From Arion vulgaris (lineage: Eukaryota > Mollusca > Gastropoda > Stylommatophora > Arionidae): a stretch of 64,000 nucleotides of DNA. The stretch is from contig CM036755.1 in assembly GCA_020796225.1 (NCBI GenBank), positions 15,191,317-15,255,316 on the forward strand, read 5' to 3'. The position numbers were made by a program, and so were the translations under genes. The notes beneath the pieces were generated by a model. That model was not told the origin of the DNA and did not search any database. It saw nothing but the letters and a program-made list of their open reading frames with translations. Positions 1 to 11,033 of the stretch are shown here, piece by piece. Every line of letters starts with the position of its first letter. The first letter of the stretch is position 1.

Positions 1-1352
1 GTCTCTTATCCAAGTAACCCATATATGCCTTGGTTTGGGCGATTACATGACGGAGCGTAGTGACAGAAGGCCAAGCATATATCTCATCTTCACAATGGGG
101 TATCTCTAGTGCAGCCCAGAACTATACGCATGCCTTCATTCTGAACCCGTTCGAGTCGTTCACATTGTGATCTTGATATCGTAAGAATTCGAGTCCGTAA
201 TCTACCACTGACATTACCAGTCGATCGAACAAAAGGGCAAGTAGTCTCTGCTCAAGGTGTGCGGCCACCATAACTTTGAGAGCCGCTAGACCACGCTTGC
301 ACCATTCTATCGTCTGTTCAATATGGTGTTTGAAAGATAGACTACGATCAAAGGTTATTCCAAGATAGCGCAGCCTGTCTCTGCGCTTGATGGTATGTTC
401 ATCAAAGATTACACATGGTAGGTCAGCCTTGACGATGTGAGTATTCAACGAGCACCACAACATACACGCTTTTTCAGGATTGACCTGAGAGCGAGACTCT
501 CTACACCAACCCGAGATGGTACGCAATGTTTTCTGAATGTCGTCAACCATCTCTCGTCTATCTGACCCAGTCCTATATATTAAGATATCATATGTCAATG
601 TCCGACCCAATCCGGTTAGCTGAATTTTAGCTACATTTGCTGTGTAAATATTAAACAACACGGTGATAGAGGAGAACCCTGGGGTAATCCCGGACATATA
701 CTTGCAGGATCGGATGTCCCATGTTCCTAAACGTAGTGCAACGGTTCTCTCCATTAAAGAAGCAGCTATCCAGTTCACCAGCCAAGGATTAACTTCACAT
801 TTAATCAAAGAGCGCACCATTATTGAAAAATTCACCTTGTTATAAGCATCCTCGAAGTCGATGGCCACAGCAACAGTCTCATGCTTAGATTGGAAGCCTT
901 CATAAACATCATATGCAAACGTGCCAGCATTGTCCCATGTCCCTTTCATTGGTCGGTAGCTACCCAAAGTGTCAGGGAGGATGCGGTCATTCTCCAAGTG
1001 ACACATTACCTTTCTGGCCACTATCTTCTCTAGTAATTTGCCATATACATTTTGCAAGGTGAGTATGCGGTAGCTGCTGAGCAGTTTAGGATCCTTCCCA
1101 TGTTTGTGGAGCGGTCGCAAATAACTATGAAGCCAATCTCGGGTACCACAGCATTCTGTACACTTTTGTTAAAATCCATCACAACTGCAGTAATAACAGT
1201 CTCGTCCAGCTGTTTGATGTGATGATATTGGACACCATCAGGCCCTGGAGCGGTGCTGTGGCTTGCCTTGAGTGTATTAACAACATCCTCCTTTGTTATT
1301 AAGTCAATGTAAGGTTCTCCAGAGCTAGTAATATCACGAAGAGCACTTATGA
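1..1352 (-). mobile_element. Family A non-LTR retrotransposon, copy 1 (cut by window edge)
   Basis: This minus-strand LINE segment matches the copy at 21495-23487 almost base for base apart from small indels and the insertion in that copy. The two diverge at about 1352 (after a shared stretch reading AATATCACGAAGA), which is the 5' breakpoint of this copy. The 3' part, including RNase H, should lie left of position 1. Family A encodes an APE-type endonuclease, a reverse transcriptase and RNase H, an architecture of the I/Nimb-like clades; the exact clade is inference. Confidence 0.85.
122..1330 (-). pseudogene. Reverse transcriptase (family A), broken
   Basis: This is the reverse transcriptase that would copy LINE RNA at a nicked chromosomal target. 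Reading from high to low coordinates, the translation shows the finger region (LLEKIVARKV), the palm aspartate block AIDFEDAYNKV, then a damaged LPQG block (reads GITPGFSS) and a damaged catalytic box: copy 2 has TFADDILIY at the same place, whereas here it reads TLTYDILIY after small deletions. The downstream segment RLRYLGITFDRSLSFKHH matches the usual post-palm region. Damage to both motifs makes this copy inactive. It is a pseudogene of a mobile element, not a host gene. Confidence 0.85.
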
Positions 1353-2163
1353 TTGAAAAAGTAAGGGTTGGAGTAACAAATTTGATTAATCTAATAAAGT
1401 GTTGATGTCTGACAGTTCCATCATATCTAGATCAAAAGCACTTTTTCAGAGAAAACAACTCAGTGCCTTGGAGCTGCGTCTGTGATCATACTAAATTACT
1501 GCTTACCTGAGATCTGCTTTCAAAAGATGACATAGTTAATTGCTAACCAGGCACAGATAACATGTGTCATAATGACTGTGCAATTGTTCCACATGCTCAG
1601 AGCTCATTCCCAGAGACTGAATCTGAGCTTGGATGGCACTATTACTGAGAAGAACTGCAAGTGGCAGCTTATAGTTAGTGTGGATACTACTGTAGTTCAG
1701 AGAGGCATATCTCACACCCAGAGCCCATTTACTGAGAAAACTGGTACCTAGATGGCGATGCAGATTGTTTCTACTTCTTCTCGTTCGCCCATTATGAATT
1801 CAGGAGTAATCAGTGCATCCAGCATGGTGCTTCTGGCTGATTTTTGCGTGAATGCTTGCTTTCCCTATCATCAAGTGTTCCTCATCATTCAGGCGAGCCA
1901 TCTCCAACTTCAGAGGTATTGTTTCTACTGAAAAGAACTACAGATGGTGCCCTGTAGGCAGTGTGGTAGATATACCCATATATATATATATATATACTAT
2001 GTGGTAAACCTAAAGGCACAACATATCACATCCTAGTTACTGTACGTCACAGCACAACATATTTACACTCTTTAGCTGAAATCCCAAAGACTGGTTAACA
2101 TGTGTTTATGCTAGAATGAACACTAGCAAACAACTACCTGACACAGAGAAAACAGTATCTAAC
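1353..2163. other. Unassigned interval with a TA microsatellite
   Basis: No coding region is recognised. The block around 1644-1690 and the block around 1922-1975 share a diverged motif (ACTGAGAAGAACTGCAAGTGG against ACTGAAAAGAACTACAGATGG), so it may hold an old, decayed repeat. A (TA)n run lies at 1979-1996. Confidence 0.4.
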
Positions 2164-2400
2164 TCCGGGTGGCTAAGTGGTTAAGCCCTTTGCCTTGCGA
2201 GTCGAAGGTTGTGGGTTCGAATCCGGACTGCACCATTCTGTTCACGGTGCAGTTTTTTCCAGAGACCCCTAGGACTGTTGCTGGAGCTACGGAGTTCGTG
2301 ATTTGCGCAATACTCTGGGCAGGTAGCGTGCAATTTCTGCGGAGAGGAACCGAGCCATATGGGGGAAAACCAGGTGCAATGAAGTCAATCCTTCGGCTTT
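2164..2400 (+). mobile_element. tRNA-derived SINE
   Basis: The head resembles a tRNA gene: an A box (TGGCTAAGTGG, 2170-2180) and a consensus B box (GGTTCGAATCC, 2214-2224) at tRNA spacing, a possible acceptor pairing of TCCGG (2164-2168) with CCGGA (2223-2227), an anticodon-arm-like CCTTT/GAAGG stem, and CACCA at 2230-2234. The T arm is not well paired and an unrelated body of about 170 bp follows without a terminator, so a SINE is more likely than a working tRNA. The 3' limit is approximate. The body (about 2235-2400) is not recognised. Confidence 0.75.
2170..2224 (+). promoter_or_regulatory. RNA polymerase III internal promoter (A and B boxes)
   Basis: A box at 2170-2180 and an exact B box at 2214-2224, 33 bp apart, as in tRNA genes and tRNA-derived SINEs. 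Such boxes bind TFIIIC and would drive transcription of the SINE. Confidence 0.7.
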
Positions 2401-2521
2401 AGAACCCTTTAAAATTTTTATTCTCGACATCTGAAAAGTTGGTACTAATAAACTGTTTTCTGTCATACCTTAAGATGTTTTTCAGCTTTAGGCACAATAA
2501 TACGGTCTTTCCTGCTGTAGT

Positions 2522-2532
2522 GCATACTTGTC
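2522..2532 (+). repeat. Left target-site duplication of LINE D
   Basis: GCATACTTGTC occurs here and again at 6082-6092, directly after a GAA-rich 3' tail of the LINE. The repeat marks the insertion boundaries of the element in between. Confidence 0.75.
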
Positions 2533-3030
2533 GATTTTTGTCCGGTTTACAAATGGCGCAGCTTGAACATATCAGTTTTAGCGGCAGCAATAAATTATGA
2601 TCACTTCATCTTGCTTCCGTGGCCTGGATTACTACTTTTCCTTCATTTGGACGCAAGATATATTGTGTTATTCATGGATATGTTTTGTGGTGTAGCTAAG
2701 CGACTCAGAAGTACGATGGTGACCGATCAGAATTGCGATCGCCACCGACACGCTGCTTTCGCAGACTGCCTATGGTAGGAGGATTCCAGAAATTAAATCT
2801 CAACCATCAAAGTTGAAAAATGCATGCCCAAGCGGCGCAGGAATAAAAAAACGCGCATCTACGCTCTACAACCGAAGCTATGCAACCAACACTACTCCGG
2901 CACGGTGTCATATTTACAGGTCAAAACCAGGTAGGTTCAACAGCGGGCCCCCATCCTTCAAACACAACATCCACCACAATTCCTCACACTCTCAGATCGA
3001 CCAGAGAAGACGAGAGTTAACACGCGGGTC

Positions 3031-3434
3031 AAGATTTAAAAATAGAGCTGCAAAACTTCCTGAAGGAGCATGACATCGATGTGTGCTGCATCCAAGAAAC
3101 ACATCTTACCAGCACGCACAGATTCTCCATTAGAGGTTATGAAATCTTCTGGCAAGATAGGGAAGACCGACCCAAGTGGGGAGTCATGACTGCCATCAAA
3201 AACCGCAAACTCCAAACATTCAACAACTGGGTTCTAGATGCAGCAAAAATAAGTATACCAAAAGGAAGAAGGGAAGACTACCGACCCTATTGGTCCCCTA
3301 AATTGAAAGAGCTTCACGCTGAACTCAGCATCCAAAGAGAAAACATAGAAGCAGACCCCACAGATGAAAATATTACCCTACACAAGACAAAAGCAATATT
3401 TACCGAAGAAAAGCATGAGAGACAGTTGGCATGA
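3031..3434 (+). pseudogene. LINE D endonuclease N-terminus fused to linker
   Basis: The frame around 3031 reads DLKIELQNFLKEHDIDVC and then CIQETHL, the conserved Glu-bearing motif of APE-type endonucleases, which nick the genomic target. After GVMTAIKNRK the sequence jumps to a basic linker (REDYRPYWSPKLKEL) normally found between the endonuclease and reverse transcriptase. The GDFNAH-like and SDH motifs are absent, so several hundred bases are missing. The frame stops at 3434. Confidence 0.75.
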
Positions 3435-3689
3435 AAAACTGCCTCCTAAATCTAGAGAAAGACACTAAAAACCCTAAATGGTGACAGGACAGAAAGGACC
3501 AAAACTGTGCTACACACAGACACAGGATTTGTCACCGGCAGGGCAGCAGCAGACCTATTAGCTAGAACCTATCAATTGGAAAGTCAATTCCAAATTCAAC
3601 AGGCAAGAAAAAGGAAGTTAAAAACCAGTCAAAGCAACTATTGAATAGTCTTAACTCTACAATCCCAACAGACAGCATGACAGCTATGT

Positions 3690-4937
3690 TTACCTGCAGG
3701 AGCTAGAAGACCAAATAAAAAAGCTAAAGGAGAAAAAGGCACCTGGAGCAGATGGAATTACCAATGAATTCCTTAAACACCTTGATCCTCTTGGCAAAAG
3801 GTTTCTCAGCATTTTCAACCAGAGCTGAAAAACAGGTCAAGTTCCATCAACCTGGAAGGAGGCACACATCTACCCCATCTTGAAACCAGGCAAGGACAAA
3901 AATGACCCAAAGAGCTATAGACCCATCAGCCTTCTCAGCTGTGCAGGGAAATTGATGGAGAGGCTAGTAAACAGGGGACTGACATGGTACCTTTAAACCA
4001 ATTCATTGCTCACCCCGCCCAGACCGGATACAGACAAAACAGAAGCACAGAGGACCAACTGGCTTACCTCACCCAGGACATTGAAAACACCTTCCAGGAA
4101 AGAAAGAAAGTAGCAGCCATATTCTTTGACCTGTCCCAGGCATTTGATACAGTATGGCACGATAACATAATGCTGAAAGTCCTACAAACAGGAGTCTCCC
4201 ACAACATGTTCTCTTGGATCAGAAATCTCCTCTCCCAATGTACAGCCAGAGTAAAAATAGACAACCACCTCAGCAAGATGCAAAACATGAAGGAAGGAGT
4301 TTCACAGGGCAGTGTGATAGCACCAACACTATTCCTAATATACATAAATGACATCACCAAATGCTGCCCCCAGAAGGTCTCAAACAGCCTACATGCAGAT
4401 GACTTTGCAATCTGGACAGCTGTTGAACACACTCAAAAAACATCCAATCTACTACAAAAAACAGTGGAAAAAGTGAACTGGACAAAAAGCTGAGGCCTCA
4501 AAATTAACCACACAAAACCACAGGAACTGTTTTTCCCTCTCCCACAAAAGGAAAAAGTATTCATCAATTTAGAAAACGAAACAATACCCCAAACAGATAC
4601 ACCCACCTTCCTTGGAATCACCCTAGACAGCAGACTTACCTGGAAGTCAAACATAGAAAAAATTCAAAGAAAAGCCATACAAAGACTTGCTGTGATGAAG
4701 AAACTAGCTGGCACATCCTGTGGCGCAAACTCAAAAATACTAATGCAGGTCTACACTGGAGCAGTCAGACCCGTCATGGAATATGGCTCCAGCTCTTGGA
4801 CAACAGCAGCCAAAACAAACACACAGAAACTAGACAAGGTACAAAACATGGGCCTAAGAATAACTCTTGGAGCAATAAAAAGCAGTCCTATCATAGAAAT
4901 GGAAAAAACCGCAGACATAGAACTCTGCAGAAAATAA
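3690..4937 (+). pseudogene. LINE D reverse transcriptase, broken
   Basis: Translation shows PGADGITNEFLK, then a finger motif KSYRPISLLSCAGKLMERLV, a frameshift near 3980, the palm block FFDLSQAFDTVWHD (about 4124-4165), GVSQGSVIAPTLFLIYINDI, and the catalytic box HADDF (about 4391-4405) in place of the common YADD/FADD. A TGA at about 4491-4493 interrupts the frame where a Trp is plausible; the same frame continues through FLGITLDSRLTWKSNI and the thumb-like region VRPVMEYGSSSW and stops at 4937. The catalytic residues are intact, but the frame is not. Confidence 0.85.
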
Positions 4938-5254
4938 AACTCTCATCCAGTTTGAAAAACTAAAACGGCTAAAAGAACACCCTTCAAACACAAAATTCCT
5001 AGAGAAAATAAAAAACAGACTTGCAAGAAAAAGTCCCAACCATCTGGCCAGAGAATTTCATATGCAACATTCAGACATCCTAGAAACTGACCCAGAAATG
5101 TGGGAACCCATATTACCAGAGCCGTGGACATGCTACCAAAACATGGCCCAAATACACCTAGAAGTCCCAGGAATAATCTCAAAAAACATACAAACAGAGA
5201 CGGAGCAAAGAGCCAAGTCACTCTAATTGCTACAAGAGCAATATCCCACCAGTA

Positions 5255-6054
5255 CATGGACACGTGTTCACAGATGGCTCAGCTACAGATGCTATTAGGA
5301 AGGGAGGCAGCGGAATCTACATCACTCACCCCCAAGGAAACACAGAAACACACTCTCTGGCAGCAGAAGAAGCATGCACCAACCTTAGAGCCGAGGCAAC
5401 AGCCCTTCTTGCAGCCATACAGATTCTCAACGACCAGCAAGTGTCAGCAAAAAATGTTGCAGTCTTTAGGATTTCAAGATCCGTTCTCCAGGCTATCTCA
5501 TGTCTCAGACAAGACAAGCTCATTCAGGACATACAGCAAAATATCAGCTTGCTGTCAAAAAATCTGAACTGGTCTTACAGTGAATACCAGCACACTGTGG
5601 CATACCAGGAAATGAAAAGTCTGACAAACTCGCAAGGGCTGGGGGGAGTGTAACACAACACCACCCAACACAAAGCTTTACAAAAGCAAAGACTCTTTCT
5701 TTTGAAACAATCCAGGAAAATAATCTGGAGAAAAACAAATGGAGGATACAACCGAGAGGACGACAGTATAAATACACTAAACAGAAAAGCTCAGACCACA
5801 GTCTTCAGACTTAGAACGGACACTGCAGTCTCAGAGCACACCTCCACAGAATGGGTCTCAGGGACTCTGCAGCCTGCACCTGTGGAGCACCTAAGCAGTC
5901 CCCAGAGCACATCCTGCAAGACTGCGCTAGTCTGAGTAGTGAGAGATTGGAGATCTGGCCAACAGAAACAACCCTACAAGACAAACTATGGGGAACCGGT
6001 AAAGACCTCAAGTGCACCGCCCTGTTTATGACACATACCGGAGTAGTCGCATAG
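5255..6054 (+). pseudogene. LINE D RNase H and C-terminal Cys/His motif, broken
   Basis: RNase H removes RNA from the RNA-DNA hybrid. The region opens with FTDGSATD (first catalytic Asp), followed by LRAEATALLAA (Glu). The third acidic position is weak (AVFRISRSVLQA instead of the usual D-S). After a frameshift near 5580 the sequence reads HCGIPGNEKSDKLA, the last conserved block. Another frame shift leads to ACTCGAPKQSPEHILQDC at about 5866-5930, the zinc-binding-like tail found after RNase H in I/Nimb-like LINEs. The frame ends at 6054, just before the GAA tail. Confidence 0.8.
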
Positions 6055-6081
6055 CAAAAGTTGATCGCAGAAGAAGAAGAA

Positions 6082-6092
6082 GCATACTTGTC
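6082..6092 (+). repeat. Right target-site duplication of LINE D
   Basis: GCATACTTGTC repeats the sequence at 2522-2532 exactly. It follows the GAA-rich tail and restores the intron sequence leading to the splice acceptor at 6195. Confidence 0.75.
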
Positions 6093-6195
6093 AGTGTCTT
6101 TACAAATAATGGCAGATTTATATTTCAATTCAGTAAGCATTCAAAATTGAAATACACTACCCTAATAGCTGTACATTTCCATATTGAACAATCAG

Positions 6196-6295
6196 ATGTC
6201 GAGTCCTGATCCTAGTTGGAGATGACTCTCCACATATGGATGATGTTGTTGAAATGAATGGCCGCATGCTGCCAGAAATGACAGACTTTATGAAG
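6196..6295 (+). CDS. NDRG: NDRG-family protein, internal exon
   Basis: This 100-bp exon follows ATCAG and ends at AAG before the donor GTGTGT. It starts with the last base of a split codon and then gives 33 codons: CRVLILVGDDSPHMDDVVE, then MNGRMLPEMTDFMK. This matches the NDRG block that reads CPVxLxVGDxxPxxxxVVExN in vertebrate NDRG proteins, the late strand and loop of the alpha/beta-hydrolase fold. NDRG proteins are cytosolic, lack hydrolase activity and act in stress and differentiation responses. It ends at a codon boundary, matching the exon at 11178. The acceptor has a weak pyrimidine tract. Upstream exons were not found in the window. Confidence 0.85.
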
Positions 6296-8671
6296 GTGTG
6301 TATCATTTTCTAATTAGCATAATTATTCTTTAAATCTTCAGTCTTTTTTCAATGTCCCAATCTTTATTCCTCCAAACACATTCCTTTTGTTACTTTGTAT
6401 TTTTTATAGTTGTCTTCTATTTAATTGTCCCATTTGTAGGCAGTTAATCTTCTTATGTCCACAATTTAGTCAGTATACATATTCTTTTTTCATCCATATT
6501 GGTGAACCCATGCCATTTTAGCATTATTTAATCTCATGATCTCTGTTTATTCGTATAGCTGCTAGCTAGATTTCATTTTTTATTCTACATTCATTGGTGT
6601 AAAATAATTCACATCTATACACACCATCATGTATTTAACAGCTGTATGCAGCAAGTGCAGTGATTTTTAATAGCAAAAATATTAAGAGAAACAGTCGGAT
6701 ATTGATAGCATAAATATGAAGTTATTAATGAAAGATCACAACTAGTCGTCAAAGGCACATAGAGACAACGCCGCGGCAGGATTAGTGGAGCTGGCACTAA
6801 TCTAGACCCTGCCCTCATCTCCTCATGTTGACTCTGGAAACAGACAGTGGTTCCGGTCTGGCTAAGAGGGCAGGGATCGAAGGAGAGCCACAGGTAGTGG
6901 TAGTAGTGCAAGCACGGAAAGGCAATGATAGTCCTAAAATCGCTAAACAAAATGCATGCATCTCCTGGCCGATGTCCGTAGAAACAAAGCCTAAGTTTAG
7001 CAGAAACGTAAGAAAACAGCAGAGTAAGAGACATCAGAACAAATGAAAGCTCCCCCAGAGTAAATGACTGAACCAAAATTAAAGGGATGAGAGGTGCATC
7101 CAACGAAGAGACATGGATCCATGTGGGGCGAAACTCGGAGCCTGCATAGCTCTAGCGCTCTCTCTCATCCCCCTTGAGCCTGATATGCCGGGCCCCAGGT
7201 TGAGTTACAGGTGGTCCCACATAGGGCGAGGCTCTAAGGAGGGGGCCCAAATTGAGCACTGTGTCCGGACAAGTTATAGGCATTGGGAAGATGTGCACGG
7301 TCAGAATTAACAGAAACGTAAGAAACAGTAGTCTTCAGTGCAGGAATCCTCAACTTCCCCAGAGAAAAGGATCGCAAGCAAATTGCCAGCTGTGGGGCAA
7401 GAATAAAAAAGAATGAAGCGTAACAAATCAAAAGTCTTGGCTGAGTACAAAGACAGGGCAGACACGCAAGGTGATGTTGATGGTGCGACGGGAAAGCGTG
7501 GCAAACGTAAGGCTGAGTGGTCCACCCAAATGAGCAGGTGAACACTGGAAAGCACAGCAGAGGCTTGAACCCAGTACAAAACAAAGGTCTCGGTAAGTAT
7601 CTCTGGTAAACACTGTAACGCATCGTGTCGATACATGGGAAGGTTGTGATAGATTCCGTACATGAGGCCAAACACTGAGAAATCTATTGGGTAAAGTTGG
7701 CCGATCACAAATTCTAAAGCTGCGTTTTAGTGCCTAATGAAACTGCCTTCCCTGGGACAACCGGGCAAGGTACTGTTGCATTAACGACTAACATCCCTGG
7801 AAGAACAGGGGTGGTTGATGTTGGCGAGCGCAAAAATTTCAGTTGCGTTGCTCGCGCAGATTGAAACGACCTTCTAGAATATCTGTGCACAATCCCAGTC
7901 TAGTGTTTCCTGGGGTCAGGAAAATACAGAGTATGCAAATTGCCAAGTGCGACACACGCCCGAACGGCTGAGAATACTCCTACTCAGGATAAACTCACCG
8001 TGGATAGAAAAGTAAGGCCGATAATGCAAAGGTCAACATTGGCTAAGGGCAATACTTTTCAGACGCCGATCATCCTACACAGAGTGAGATTACGTCCAAG
8101 CACCATGGCTCAGATCAGATAACTGCTACGGCAAAAAGTTGATTGAAAAGGCGTAGATCCGGGCCCAAATATACGGCAGAATGGATCGAACCCTAGGGCG
8201 ACTTACCCTAGTAAATGAACAGTTGGTTGAAACCGAACACACCGCCAAAGGATAAGCACCTGAGCTCCAATTGGTACTGAAGGTTGTGAACGTACACCCG
8301 TTCTCGGTGTCTGGCTGTTTATATATCACATTCGACTGATAAAAACAGCCGTAAAGAACGAACAAGAGAAGAAAAATACTTGAGAAACAATGTAGACAAC
8401 GAAGCAGGAACAGATAGAGAATTCGGAATAAGAATACAGAAGGCAAGAGGAGCTTTCATTACACTAGGAAATGTGTGGAAATCTATTAAAAAAATGAAAT
8501 CTACAACCAAATTATATTTTAATTCCAATGTTAACTCATAGAGCCTAAACGTCACACTAAGTGGTGTCTGTGTTGGACACCAAATTACAAATGTCACTCT
8601 AAAGGGTGTTTTAAAAATCTTACGTTAAACAGCGTTTAAAAAAATTTAGATTCCAGTCCACCTTTATTAAT
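6296..8671 (+). other. NDRG intron, 5' part; contents unassigned
   Basis: This is intron sequence between the two NDRG exons. About 6300-6720 is AT-rich and featureless. About 6760-8300 is noticeably richer in GC and may be an unrecognised mobile element; a short motif (CAGAAACGTAAGAAA) recurs at about 7001 and 7309. A small hairpin GGTGTC...GACACC lies near 8561-8582. No protein similarity was recognised on either strand, although weak open frames exist. Confidence 0.5.
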
Positions 8672-8947
8672 TTAACTCTTAAACGTCCTCCTATTAAGAA
8701 TATCTCATTTATAAATACGAAATTGCAGGACTCTTGAACTGGCCATTATTGTGTATTAGTTATGCATTTAAACATATACATTTTGAACTAATGCAAAAAA
8801 TACAATTTCATAAATAATTAAAGAAAAACTATAAATTATATATGTTTACGATGTCTAATCTCACTGAGTAAAACATGCCATTCAGTTAGCATTCCAATAA
8901 ACATATAACATGCATATTTTCAATTCAAGGAATATATATATGGCTGC

Positions 8948-8974
8948 TATAGTTCATTCCAAAATTCGTGATCA
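8948..8974 (+). repeat. Left TA target site and terminal inverted repeat of the Tc1/mariner-like transposon
   Basis: TA at 8948-8949, then an inverted repeat starting TAGTTCATTCCAAAATTC (8950). It matches the right end at 11009-11033 with one mismatch (A at 8956 against G), giving 24 of 25 matching positions to 8974. Confidence 0.85.
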
Positions 8975-11033
8975 CACTAAAGTTTAATTTGTACAAAATC
9001 TACCGGATGGATAACAGTGATTTTTTGCATGCCGTCTTATATATCTCCACGACCTTACGAATACATGTTTATCTAATTGATAGGTAGCTTAGTTGATGCA
9101 AAAACATTTTTTAAATATAATTTTGCATAAGCACTACAAAATGATAATCAAAGTTTAAAATTTACAGTAATACACAAAATGGTGGCGAATATTTGCAAAG
9201 GCGTAATCCTATTACATATTATAACAAGCAATGTGACATAATTAGCTTTTTCTTCATGAGTGTTTATTTTGATATTATCTTTGGCGATCAAATTGACGTA
9301 CCTTTGGTAGTTGTTGCCAGTCCCTGGTATTGTGAGGCAATTGGTGAAGGTGAAAGCAACTGGGATGTCAGCTATTATATTCGGAGTCTGAAGAGATTAC
9401 TTACTGCTGCGGGCTGGAGAAAATACAAACCATCTCGTTGCCAATATGCCTCTTCCTCTCGGAGCACATACTCTTCACATTTGTTCCAATACTCTATATC
9501 TATTTTTGCGAGGGCATCACATGTTAGGACTTTTACATCACAAAGTTTGAAAGTCTTGTTTACTGATGCAACTTCACCTTTGACTGCAGCCCACACAAGT
9601 TCAATGGTGTTGAGATGTGAATGGTAAGGTGTTAACCTAAGAGACGTGTGGCCATGCTCAGCAATGACTTTATCAATTATAAAAATCTTTGACTTCTTAG
9701 TCTATCTCACCAGTTGCAACAACTCAGTTTTGAAATTGTTGCAACAAAACGACATATTTTCTTTTGCAAGCCACACCATGATGTCTTGTTTGTGCTTGAT
9801 GAGGTGGGGATTTTGTCTGCATGTGCCACTACGTTATGATAGGAAGCATTGTCCATTATAATACACAACGACCTATCCAGAGCAGGCAGAAGTGTGTTCA
9901 CTAACCATTCCCTGAAAATAAGTCCATTCATTTCGGTGTGGTGGTCCCTACCATCTGTAGACAGTGCTTGGAAAAGAAGTTCTGCGCCACTGACAAGACC
10001 ATTTGCTTTACTGCCTGCGTGACCTATTACAATGCGCTGCCCCTTGCTTGGGATTTCCCTTTTCTTAGTTCCGTCTAGTGATTGCCACTCTTTATCAAAC
10101 GTATGGTGAGCATTTACCCATGATTCATCCAGATATACAATATCGTAACCTTCTGTCCTACGCTCCGTATCTCCCGCAGATGTTTACATCGGCAGCTATC
10201 AGGTGCGTTTCTACAAACTATATTCCGACCTGTACTAGATTTCCTAAAAGTGAAACCGCTGCACCTAACAACTCTCCATAATGCGGTTTTAGATATATCA
10301 ATATCACATTAAATTTGCAGACGTCATTTCAATTTACGTAGTGTAACCACATCATTTGTCTTAAACATTTTATGAATCTCTCTCACAATAACATCTTTAT
10401 CGAAATCGCAGTTTTCCGTTCCGACCTATTCTGTGTTCCTTACGTACATAATTACAGTCCTGTTCTACCCAACGGCAACAGGACATTCTATCTAAACCAA
10501 GAGCATGTTGTGTTCTCTTCTTAAGGTCTTGTAAGTCGTGATATAAACAACCACGTCTGGCTTCTCTGCAGAAATAACTATACAGGTGTGCAATCACCTT
10601 CTGCATAGTAGTGAATCTACACTTCAAACTCATTTCTAATACTGATAAGAAAATAGTACCTTCAGCTTCTAGCAATGAAAATAAATGGCTTGAACACGCC
10701 AATGACAATCTTTCACATACAGTGTGAAATGATTAATTTCACGGGATTCCCGATTTTAACTACTGCAGAATTGCACGTGGAGCGCACATTGGCATCTTGA
10801 CGTCAATATTTCACTATCGCACGTTAACATTCTAAAATATACCAAATCAACATCGCTGTAATTTTAGTAATAACATATAATAAAATCTTACAGAACTAAA
10901 GGTTTGGGTGGGCAAAAATACTTTTGGAAGGTCGTCACTGTTACCTATATAAAAATGTAAAATCAAGAATTTCTGTCAAGTGGATGATTTTATATCGGTC
11001 GGTAACGATGATCACGAATTTTGGAACGAACTA
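8950..11033 (-). mobile_element. Tc1/mariner-like (IS630 superfamily) DNA transposon, degenerate
   Basis: A 2084-bp element bounded by near-perfect inverted repeats (8950-8974 and 11009-11033) and a TA dinucleotide on each side, the target of the IS630/Tc1/mariner superfamily. Its minus strand encodes a DDE transposase with several frameshifts. It lies in the NDRG intron, 144 bp before the exon at 11178, and appears to be inserted in a smaller TTAA-type element. The flanking C and G make CTATAG at both ends. Confidence 0.9.
9375..10708 (-). pseudogene. DDE transposase, Tc1/mariner-like, frameshifted
   Basis: The enzyme cuts and rejoins transposon ends through a DDE triad. On the minus strand, the N-terminal part (10708-10400) looks helical, including QKVIAHLYSYFCREARRG and a possible DNA-binding ALGLDR segment. 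The middle reads IVYLDESWVNAHHT (first Asp, about 10120), then GHAGSKANG, and IMDNASYHN (second Asp, about 9855). After a frameshift the C-terminal part reads LTPYHSHLNTIELVW (catalytic Glu, about 9600), followed by AAVKGEVASVNKTFKL and a final WNKCEEYV block. At least three frame breaks and internal stops make it inactive. It resembles uncharacterised DDE_3-type transposases of invertebrates. Confidence 0.85.

Larger units (their letters stand above)
2533..6081 (+). mobile_element. LINE D: non-LTR retrotransposon with EN, RT and RNase H, internally deleted
   Basis: A plus-strand LINE of 3549 bp bounded by an 11-bp target-site duplication. In order it carries a piece of an APE-type endonuclease, a linker, a reverse transcriptase, an RNase H domain and a C-terminal Cys/His motif, then a short GAA-repeat tail (AGAAGAAGAAGAA, about 6069-6081). 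The order EN-RT-RNase H with a CxC...ExxxHxxxxC end is typical of I/Nimb-like LINEs. The endonuclease has lost its middle and catalytic C-terminal half, and frameshifts and stops interrupt the reading frame. It lies in an NDRG-gene intron, ending 114 bp before the exon at 6196. Confidence 0.85.

Noticed and set aside
2164..2235. Functional tRNA gene
   Set aside because: The boxes fit, but the T arm does not pair, the anticodon arm is irregular and a long unrelated body follows, so it is better called a SINE.
7550..7600. Minus-strand pol III B box (GGGTTCAAGCC)
   Set aside because: It departs from the consensus and no A box lies at the right distance.
9193..9627. Plus-strand 144-codon open frame
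   Set aside because: It lies opposite the transposase C-terminal region and has no similarity of its own; it is a shadow of the minus-strand pseudogene.
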